Source of the DNA: Oscheius onirici
Taxonomy: Eukaryota > Nematoda > Chromadorea > Rhabditida > Rhabditidae
Direction of reading: 5' to 3'
Assembly (NCBI GenBank): GCA_932521025.1
Contig: OW051468.1
Location: 1,736,064-1,800,063, forward strand
DNA length: 64,000 nt
Every line of letters starts with the position of its first letter. The stretch's first letter is position 1. This document shows, piece after piece, positions 55,660-64,000 of the stretch. The notes below the pieces were generated by a model, which was not told where the DNA came from, searched no databases, and saw only the letters and a program-made list of their open reading frames with translations. The translations under genes and the position numbers were made by a program.

Positions 55660-58600
55660 ATGCCCTTCATCGGTCGCGACTGGAGAGCTCCCGGGGAAAC
55701 CTGGGTTCGAACGCCTTACACTAATGGATGGGAGCAGTGCAAGCTCCGTCCGATACAGGTCCGTCTTTTGTTTGTTTCTGCTAAAAAGAATATATAATTT
55801 TCATGAGTCAAAGATCCCAGTATTTTCGTTGTTGTCAGCTCAATTTGGTTTTTTTTATCATGAAATGGTTTTAGACGCGAAAAAACTGATCATTCCCTTA
55901 ATTTTCTGAGCTGTGAAGCAGCTAAATTTGTCGCATTTTCGCTGTGCTCTTCCTCCTTAGACGATTCGTTGGATTTCTCACTTGCATTTTTACAAAAAAA
56001 AAACAACTCGAATTAGGCTAAGAAATCTCCATAACTTTCTCCCTACGCCTCATTGCCCTTCTTCAACTCCCTACACACTCAGAATCCAGTTTCTTTCTCA
56101 CATCAATCTCCATCTCTCTTCAGAGAGAAAAACATATAATAGAATCGTAATAATCTCCTTCCTTTTTATTTAAAAACCGGGTTTTCAGTGCTTTTGTCCC
56201 CATTGTTGTGGGGGTCAACCCGTTTTTACAGACAGACATTTCCTCTTTTTGTTAGAGGCACTATGAAGGGGAAAGGTCAAGGTTTTTGGTGGAAATTTGG
56301 GAGGGAAATAGTGCAAAAAGATCATCTTAAGATTTTACAATGTTTAGACCATTTTTGGTCAAAGACACTTTTACACTCCCAGCCTACGGATAAATTTTAT
56401 GCGCCACATCAATATTTAATGGCTTTCGCTCAATTATGACCTATAATTCGCCATCTCTTCCCTCTTGTTGCCTTTAGGAGGACGGGTAGGCTGAAAAAGT
56501 GGCGCTGCAGCCTTATTTTGCTTAGTCAATACTCCCTGAGGGATCCTCGAGCGACAGAGGCTGACAAACAACAAACATAGTAAAAGTGACGTCCAATCAA
56601 CGCAAAAGGAGACATTTTTAGATCGTTTCCGAGCCAATTCCGGTACCAGATTCATCGCCACCGGAGGATGGTATTTGCCATACACAATCATCTACCTCTC
56701 TGCTCAGTTTGGACAGCGGACGCAGCAGTATCATCTCGGAGGATTCCAGTGAGTAAACAAAATGGCATTTGAGGGCAAAAGATGGGGATTATTGCAAAGG
56801 AAAGGCTTTCAAAAGTACAAGAGCTTTTTAGTGAAAATCTACAGATCAATGGGGGAAATTTAATATTTTTGTCCCATATTTTACCTACAGTTATTCGGTT
56901 TTTGTCAAGGGATGTTTTAGCGATAATTTAAGAAAAAAATTGGGAGAAAAGACAAGAAACATGAAACCGGAGGAAAAAGAACATTCGAAATTTACATTTT
57001 CGCGCGTACGTAATTTTGCGTCTGTACGTAATCATAATCAAATGGGCGCGTTTTCAAACAGCAAGAAATCCAGAAAATTGAAAAACAGTGTAGGAAATCT
57101 CTTTTTCTCGACTGCTCTTTATTGATCGTTTTATCTAAAAGTTCAGCTCCTACTTTCTCTCAAAAAAAACATGAAATCTAGTAGAAAACCTGCTGAATCA
57201 CCCTCCAAAACTTGTGCAATATTGCGATGACTCTCTTCCTTTTCTTCTAGCCGTGTAGTTCTCTGAAAGTGCTTCACATTACACATCATGAGATCGTCCC
57301 AGAAAGTGACTGTCACAAAGCCACTAAAACTCCGTGTACTCTGACCTTTGGAGCACGCGATGAGCTCCTGTTATCCTCGTGACAAAATCGCCGTCATCAT
57401 CATGCTCACCAAGTTCTTTCCCCGCTGGTCATCAGCTGACTCTCGGCAGTCCAGACAACAGCTGTCTTCACGGGAAGAGGTCACTTTGTACCCCTTTCTC
57501 AAATTCCCGCGGACAGATGGCAGCTGCTGCTGCTTGGTTGCAAATATGGCCTGTGTGCGGGATCCGTTCCCGCAATCGAGTGCTAATTACGGGAATGTGC
57601 ACGGGAGACACCTGGCTGCCAGCCGCCTGACAATAATTAAAGGACACACCTCGAATAACAACCTCGGTGGCCTCGTTATGAGAGGACAAAATGAAATTTG
57701 TCAGGGCTGGGACATGGGAGGTGGAGCGGATAACGAGATCAAAGACAGAGTCAGAGACCCTGACTGAATTAGAGTATTTTAAAGGTCAGAGTACAGTGGT
57801 TCAGTAGCAGGAACTGATTTTTCAGAAAGGGGAACTTCAAGGATGTGGATGTGTAATGCGCTTAGAAAGATCAGAGAAACTGTGTTCACAGAAAGAGTCT
57901 TCACAATATGGACCATTTTAAAAGTTTCTGAGAACTTTCTGTCACGTAATTTCTGCGACCACAAAATAGTAATAGAAACCCACCTCCTCTCCAAAAATAC
58001 GCAATTGCGTACGCGCCAATTTCGAGCTGAAGACTGCATTTTTCCGTTTTGGGATGTTCTGCAAAGTTGTAGATATTGATCTGGACTACAACTTTGCAGA
58101 ACATCAAAAAGCTCAAAAGTGTCGTCTTCAACCAGAAAATAAGCGCGCAAAAAATTAGTATGTTTAGGGGAGCTTCCAGCACAGATAACACAGTAGTAGT
58201 ATCTGGAATCGCCTAATTGAATAAATTTCAGAGCTTTTGTTTATAGCGCGTGTCAAACCTTCACCTTACGTACTTTTTTGACGCGATGTTGCGTACGCGC
58301 GAGCAAGCCATTAGATTCGAATTTATACTGCATTTTTGGTACGCAAATTTGCGTAACCAGAAGTACGCAATATGCAGATTTGGCAAAATCTATACCTAAT
58401 CTGGACCGTGTACGCAATATCGCGTGACCAAAAAGTATACAGGCGTTGACTGTACTGTACCTAAATTCCCACGTCATTGGAACCACCCTGTCTCTCTCTG
58501 TACCAGCCTTTCCAAATTCTAATCTCCATGTTTACATGATGATAGTAGGGTGCTCCCCTTCCCTCTTGGTAAACACGAAGAAGTCTTATCTCTGTATCGA

Positions 58601-60854
58601 AGTATTTGTCAACTTGGTCACAGGGAACAATTTTTCAGATTCTGAAACTGATGAGTCGTGGATTCCGCACTGTTTCGTCAAGTCAAAAACGAAAGAATTT
58701 GTCGGCTGCACGTCGATGAGCGAAGCCTTCCATCGCCTCGATCTGGCCCGTGCCGTCACGGATGTCCGTCGCTTTAATTACATTTGTAAAGTAAGTTTGG
58801 TAGGGAGTACGATATCAGAATCAGTCCCTCTGTCCCTTCCTGCTGATATTTTAATCCGGCTCACATCACTCTATCTTCCAAAATCTCAAAAATCTCCCAC
58901 GGGACACTCTAGACACTGACCCACAAAACTAAAACAACTATCGTCCCGGGCACAAGAACACGCGACGAGAGGACAGAAAATATTTGTGTTTTCCCCTCCT
59001 CAGAAACTCCCCGGCTGGTACGTATTTGTTGTTTTCCACTTGAAAACAGAGAGAGTGTGGCCTCAATCAGGATTTCACGATTTGTGGCTCTTTTCCCCTT
59101 CTCTAAGTGATCGTGTGACTGACTCTTGACTGATGGTCATCACAAGGAAGTCAGCCACCCCGAGAGATAATACAGCCGGCGGAACACTTGCTCCGTGAAA
59201 GAGAGAGAGTTTGTTGACCGCGGTCAGATGATCAGGGCGCTTAGATCAGATTGGGAAAGAGGGACAGAGAGACCATCTAATCAACCCAATCCTTTCCAGG
59301 TAGTCCAAATTCTAGTCCAAGAAAAGCTCCAAAATCTCTCAGCCACTGCCCGCAAATCTCTTCTCAGCATTCTCACAGCCATTGCCCTTCGTTCCTCTCT
59401 GGAAGATGTTCATCAAAATACGGTTCGCGAACTGGTCAACAAGGTACCATTCAATCCGACATTTCTTACCAAACAAATTACAGTTTTCTACCTCCCTCGA
59501 AGGCTACACGTCCTCACACGTCTGCGGGTCTCCCCAACTGGTCAATCGGCATCAGTACACGGCTATCGGCCTGTTGGAAATGGTCTCTGACCGGCAGCCT
59601 CGAGTCGAAGCAGACGCTGTAGAAGACGGAACGACCTTCTTTGATCTGCCGAGAGAGGTCATGACCATGGTCTTGAGACGACTCCCGGACCATGAGAGCC
59701 TCCTGGAGACGGCCAAGGCCCACGACGCTCTGCAGGCTATGATTGATGGCGAGCAGCTCATTTGGAAGTCACTTTGCGAATTTCACTTTCAGGTTTGTGA
59801 GAGAGTCAGGGAAACTAAAAACCAGAGAGACATAATCCGGTAGAGGAATATAGCATTTTTGCTGATTGGGAATAGGCCGAGAGGGTTTAGTCGAGACAGT
59901 ACTGTTTAGTGAGAACAGGTAAGAGTCTGGAAAAGTCCGGAGTCTAGACAGATTAATAGCCTCAGCCGTTACTGTATGGAGACAAGAGGCCAGACAGTAA
60001 GAGAAAGATGAAAATCTAAAGAGTCTGGAATGGGATGAGAGTCCAGTAGTTCAGCTACAGTAGCGGAAGTGGAGGGAGAGTCTAGACGGTCAAGAACAGG
60101 TAACAGACTGTCCAGTAAAAGGATAGAACAGGTGGTAAGAGTCAGGATGAGCAGGTCCCGAAGAGGGATACGATGAGAGACGGCAGGGACAGGGACAGTA
60201 GTCAGAACAGTCCGGAACAGTTGAGAGGAACACTCGAAAATAGGGTATAGGACAAAAGTCATGGTGATTAGGTACTGTAAAGAGACACATTGTGAAAGAG
60301 GACAGTATGGGACAGGGACAGGAAAAGAGTAGTCAGGATGTGAAGAGTCTGTAAATGGATGAGCGTCAGATTGATCAGTTACTGTAAGAGACCCCTCAGA
60401 GGGTATAAGAGTAAAGTCAGTAGGGATAAGGGGAGAGAAACAAAAATACTTCAGAAGGTATTTACAGTTAGAGAGACAGAGAGTCTGACTCTTCCCAGTT
60501 CAGTAGAATTCTTCCAATGATTTTGACTATAGACTCTTGAGACAGAGATTTTCTACCCGGAACCACTCTCACTTTTCAGCCGTATCAGATTGCACAGAAG
60601 CGGGACGAGTCCAAGACGTGGCGACAGACTTTCTTCGATCTCAAAAAGTACTTTGGAGTGAGAGAGGTAGGCAGCTGCTAAGAACATTTTAAAGAACGAA
60701 AACTTTAAAGGTCTACGCCGACGTCATTCATATCTGCTGCGCCTGCAAGGCTCTCTTCTGGACGAGCTTTGGACACCCGTGTGTACGAGACGAAGAAGCT
60801 CCTTCCGTCCGTGTCACTCCGCAACAATTTGTCGATATGTTGATCTATTTGTGA
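55660..60854 (+). CDS. fbxo32: F-box protein FBXO25/FBXO32 (atrogin-1/MAFbx) homologue, 353 residues
   Basis: This is the substrate-recognition subunit of an SCF ubiquitin ligase, linked in mammals to muscle protein loss. Seven exons join in frame: 55660-55758, 56622-56748, 58639-58790, 59300-59443, 59484-59792, 60580-60666 and 60711-60854. The length (353) matches human atrogin-1 (355). The N-terminus MPFIGRDWRAPGETWVRT is the family signature. Exon 3 has SMSEAFHRLDLARAVTDVRR, exon 4 a leucine-rich helical part, exon 5 the F-box (FFDLPREVMTMVLRRLPDHE, LIWKSLCEFHF), and the last exon a Cys-rich end, ICCACKALFWTSFGHPC, with the final PQQFVDMLIYL. Intron 2 (1.9 kb) and intron 5 (0.8 kb) are large; open frames within them are not conserved coding. 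Whether there is one gene for the FBXO25/32 pair cannot be seen from this window. Confidence 0.96.
56749..58638. other. Large intron 2 of the F-box gene
   Basis: The 1.9-kb intron contains TACGCA-type palindromes (about 57001-57032, 57994-58014 and several in 58262-58425) and the best copy of the CTACAACTTTGC hairpin (58053-58105). Bases 57360-57660 are GC-richer and hold overlapping open frames with no recognised domain; an enhancer is possible but unproven. Confidence 0.45.
58053..58105. repeat. CTACAACTTTGC hairpin family, best copy
   Basis: GATGTTCTGCAAAGTTGTAG and its exact 20-bp complement CTACAACTTTGCAGAACATC are separated by 13 bp. Copies at 8940-8996 and 19995-20046 show it is dispersed. 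Confidence 0.85.
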
Positions 60855-61367
60855 AGACAGAGAGCGGGTTGTTATCTATCTCCCATTGCCCGGTGTGTTG
60901 TACATAAAGAGAATGAATATTATGCAAGAACTGGATTTTTATCTGCTTTTTGAGTGAGATGGACATCGGACGGGCTGACCGTGGCATGGGAAAGGATGGC
61001 ATAAGATGGGGCTGATTGTGAGATTTGGGGGACAGAGGGAATGGGAACTTGGAAGAAGGGGAACAGGTGAGAGCTAATACGAGTAAGAAGGGATGGGTAA
61101 AACTACCGTAAACTAACTACAGAACTGAGCACAGTACAGAGCTTTCTACGACTACATCCATGACATACCGATATCACAGAGTCACAGATGTTTTCTGGAC
61201 AATACACAAACCTGGTAGGAGAAGAGAGTTGCAGAAGCGACTACCTTCTTGGATGGGAGACTAGATTTGACTAATAGTTCTGAGAGAAGCAGACTCTAGG
61301 TTTTCATGTTCTGACAAGTCCCGTCTAGTCTGATTGTTGACCAGTCGCTTTCTGTACTAACTTTATC

Positions 61368-61590
61368 CACTTTAAATTGCTCCCAGGTCTTTGTGTGTTT
61401 GTGTGTCTGTCTGTCGGAAGCTCTAATTGAGGATAAGGAGGGGAGCATTGTGTGCACCAATTAGTTTTTAACAAGTCATGACAAGAAAAGCAAGTGCGCG
61501 AAGGGTTCTTATGAGTTTGATAGTTTCTTTGGAGGGACAGGGGGTGACTGGAACGGAGTGACAAAGGAAGAGGAGTAGAGCAGTTTTTAC
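61368..61590 (+). repeat. R1 dispersed repeat, copy 9 (long version)
   Basis: It starts ACTTTAAATTGCTCCCAGGT and contains GTCGGAAGCTCTAATTGAGG, GGGAGCATTGTGTGCACC and TTTCTTTGGAGGGACAGGGG. It is closest to the copy at 16.36 kb. Confidence 0.7.
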
Positions 61591-61674
61591 ACTGAAAGAA
61601 CAAAACCTACATTTTCACTAAAAAAATTAGAAAAACGTCCCGTAAATTCACAAAAACACGCAATTTTCGGAAGT

Positions 61675-61815
61675 TACTATCCGCTACTCGCATTCGCATC
61701 CGCGGATATTCGTTTTGCGATTGCGGTTTCGGATAGGTATCCGCAAATTTTCGAGCATGCGATTATAATCGTAATCGCTAATCGCACCCGATTTCACTAT
61801 CCGCCCACCCCTGCT
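61675..61815. repeat. ATCCGC / GCGATTGCGG cluster
   Basis: TATCCGCTACTCGC, GCATCCGCGGATATTCG, GCGATTGCGGTTTCGGATAG, GTATCCGC and TAATCGCTAATCGC occur in both orientations within 140 bp, similar in style to the GACTCG cluster at 49.5 kb. Confidence 0.5.
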
Positions 61816-61854
61816 GCATACACTAAACGACCTCTTCTTCACCTTTCTTTATCT

Positions 61855-62340
61855 TTATTCGCTTAAATCAAGTCTGATTGTCGACTAGAGCGTCTCGTAG
61901 GTTAGTCCATTCATTCTCCGTGTGTCTCCACCAAGTGTTACCGGCCAGCTCCCTGATCTCATCGAGCCATTGCATCGTCGACCACCAGCTCTTCTGGAGC
62001 CTTCTTTCGGTATCCGTTCAGTGACTCTCTTGGTCCATCGGATAGTCTTCATTCATACTTGCAATACTTTCGGCCCAGCATAGCTTACAAACAGCCAATG
62101 TGCTCCAATCTCTCAGTTTTGAAACCCTTCTCAGGCTTTCGTTGTGCCATCGGTCCAGCATCGATATTCCCAACAAACGTCTTTCGAGCTTTCGTTGGTC
62201 AGGCACTTTCTATCAGCTTCGCGAAGACACCAAGTTTTAGCTCCAAAAAGAACAATGGGCGTCACCTTCTTCATCTTAACTTGTCTCGAGTAATCCTTTT
62301 GTTCTAATTTTTTTGTTCTTGTCATGCTAGACAGTAAAAG
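61855..62340 (-). pseudogene. RTE-like reverse transcriptase C-terminal relic
   Basis: The minus strand reads VTPIVLFGAKTWCLREADRK, then after a frameshift ERRLLGISMLDRWHNESLRR and RDWSTLAVCKLCWAES. This is the classic VL.YG.EtW......LE.....RRLLGI...DR..NE.lR tail of RTE-type polymerases. The palm and endonuclease are absent. It is the best of three such relics in the window. Confidence 0.75.
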
Positions 62341-62619
62341 TGTATTCTCTTCCAGCCACCAAAAATACCTCTGTTATCTGGATACATCGCGTTGTGTTCA
62401 CTGTGTGTAAAAAGGGGCCTGCTACGACCTTGCCCATGCCATAAATTCTGTTCCTGAGTAGCATATGTTTACACTTTGTATCCATCTGTCTACAGTACGC
62501 AAACATTGAATACTCAGCCAATACTTTTACAGTGTGACCTTCTTTCAACATTTTTATTGTGAGAGCCCCGAAAGTTTAATGGAGGCGATGCTCCTTTCAC
62601 ATTTGTAGTGGCGTGTCTC
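62341..62619. other. Spacer between the RTE relic and the 205-residue gene
   Basis: It contains GTACGCAAACATTGAATACT (62495-62514), a relative of the GGATACTCAGCC arms. Nothing else is recognised. Confidence 0.4.
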
Positions 62620-63392
62620 CTAAATGTTGCGGTACAGATGACGAAGATTGTTTCTTGCAGCAGCGATGTCTGGATTTTGAGGGTCATACATGCCTAGAAA
62701 ATGTTGAATTTCGTAAAAAGTTAAGCACGTACCACTTGCAACTCTTCTCATAATCAGTAGCTCATCATTGTTCAGTGCTGGATGTGGCCGCTGAAGATCA
62801 GACCATTCAGTGAAAAAATGTCGAGCAGAGCCTATATTCATTTGGGTGTCATCGTCAATCCTGGCTAGAATTTGATCCTGAATATCGACGATTATTGTTT
62901 CAGTTTTTCTTTTCAACTTACATTATCAATGACAAAGGCATTCAAATTTTGTAAAATGGTTCCAAAGACAATTAGCCCATAAGCCACTGAAAAACGACTG
63001 TCTCTAACTTTTTGGCTGAGAGCTGTGTGGAACAAAACTAATAAACACTCACGTTGAAGTGAATTTATCAATTCGTCGATCCTTATTCCATTTCCAAGAG
63101 CTCTTCGAAATGATGGCATAGAAGCATCATTGACATAAGCCAATTTCATCATCTTGAGGAACTTAGACCAGGCCTTTCCATAGGTTTTATCCATGAAAAC
63201 TCCAATTGTTTCAATTAGAAATCTCTTAAAATGACATTTTGAACGTAGTTTTAAGAGACTTGCTGGTGCAATTTTGAAAATTGGGTAATTGATCGCTTCA
63301 ATCAGTTCGTCGGCATAATCAACTGAAATTAAGTTAGTCGTGAGGGAAATAATTTGAAACTAACTGCTGACAATTACATTGGGAGATGCCAT
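62620..63392 (-). CDS. Uncharacterised 205-residue protein
   Basis: Five exons, 63392-63365, 63322-63053, 63022-62922, 62877-62733 and 62693-62620, join in frame to 205 residues with short (29-44 bp) introns. I do not recognise it. The start reads MASPNVIVSIDYADEL. The product is basic and mostly helical (LLKLRSKCHFKRFLIETI, GKAWSKFLKMMKLAYV, VAYGLIVFGTILQNLNAFVI), with no signal peptide and one moderately hydrophobic helix that may be buried rather than membrane-spanning. The C-terminus reads GMYDPQNPDIAAARNNLRHL. The clean splicing pattern and frame make it a likely real gene despite the unknown function. Confidence 0.7.
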
Positions 63393-64000
63393 GATAGAAC
63401 TTTTCTGAAATTTTATATTCGAAAGTTATACAAAGTGCGAGAGAATGGAGAGTTTCGTTCGAGACTGGCATCACTATAAGAGGGAAAAGCTTTTTTAGAG
63501 AGGCAAGTTCCAAAGAAATGGGAATTCAATGACAACTAGACGGTACAAACGGTAACCTTTGAAGGGAATAGAATAGACCAGAAGCTTATTGCGAAAGCCC
63601 AGTAGGGCCGTAACTCCGCCCCCCCCCCCCCACCGGTCTCGAATCTTCAGCAATGGGAAATTTAGGGGAGCTTTATTTTTTCGCAGTAGCCCAAGACAGA
63701 GAAGATGGAGAAGATAAAAGACAAACGAGAGACATAGTCAGACAGGTTGGGAGAGCAAGTGTCCAGACTAACACTGGTCATCTAGTGCTTTTCCCTTTGT
63801 CTATAGTCTGTGCAGGAGGAAAGTTAAAGCGTGTCTCCTGCTTCGAAAAATCCCCCCCCCCCTCTCGAAGTTTAAAGAACTGGTGCTGCTGATCCTGACG
63901 AGAAAAAAATCTACAGTGACCCGCCCTTTAACTTTCCTTCTGTACAGACTAGTCATGAGCAGCTTGGTTCGAGGAGGGATTTAAAAAAAATTCCGCTGTG
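63393..64000. other. Right-edge region
   Basis: Two C homopolymers stand out (about 63618-63631 and 63852-63861), rare in this AT-rich DNA. A short plus-strand open frame (63653-63892) has no recognisable domain. I see no gene I can support. Confidence 0.4.

Larger units (their letters stand above)
60855..61854. other. Spacer after the F-box gene
   Basis: It contains an R1 repeat (61368-61590) and a 140-bp cluster of ATCCGC/GCGATT units (61675-61815). No gene is recognised. Confidence 0.5.

Noticed and set aside
57348-57767. Overlapping open frames of 139 and 83 residues in the F-box gene intron
   Set aside because: They contain no recognisable domain, lie within an intron bounded by verified exons, and have no splice continuation.

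Overview
This window reads as nuclear DNA from a nematode. The evidence is one gene with the N-terminal domain, RNKR cleavage site and broken Gly-X-Y layout of nematode cuticle collagens, a nematode-type GT92 (DUF23) glycosyltransferase, an NRDE-2-like gene, many 35-60 bp introns ending in TTTCAG, and TTTCAG-type acceptors just upstream of several start codons, as expected for spliced-leader trans-splicing. There are no bacterial operons, CRISPR arrays or rRNA genes. Exons were assembled by hand. Where I give exact exons, the GT/AG borders and reading frame were checked from start to stop.

Layout. 1-4116 (-): Vac14 (PIKfyve scaffold), running off the left edge. 4731-9968 (+): IFT57/CHE-13 with a perfect X-box upstream and a whole GT92 gene on the opposite strand inside one intron. 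10.8-12.7 kb (-): two small membrane-protein genes. 13.4-17.4 kb (+): a decayed non-LTR retrotransposon with an Ulp1-like protease remnant and reverse transcriptase, itself interrupted. 17666-19897 (+): EF-1alpha. 20.5-26.5 kb: three more small membrane-protein genes among transposon debris, including a pogo-type element. 26791-29512 (-): an unrecognised 477-residue protein with an intron made almost entirely of (GGGACA)101. 30758-38056 (+): a long NRDE-2-like gene. 38.8-39.2 kb: a possible sixth small membrane protein. 39465-41184 (-): cuticle collagen. 41.2-44.6 kb: transposon-rich spacer. 44588-46475 (+): CCHC zinc-knuckle protein. 46766-53763 (-): wolframin. 53915-55002 (-): BCNT/CFDP1 (Swc5), close enough to wolframin to be an operon partner. 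55660-60854 (+): FBXO25/32 (atrogin-1). 62620-63392 (-): unrecognised 205-residue protein.

Most genes are conserved housekeeping or signalling genes and do not form one pathway. The most novel local signal is a dispersed family of short proteins (about 84-118 residues) in which a variable, often proline-rich N-terminal exon is joined by a phase-1 intron to a second exon coding basic residues and one C-terminal membrane segment. Four complete genes, one incomplete gene and one tentative gene are spread over 28 kb. Introns and spacers are packed with miniature inverted-repeat elements, several with intact 7-8 bp target duplications typical of hAT transposons, and with GAGACAG/GAGTCAG-type simple sequence.
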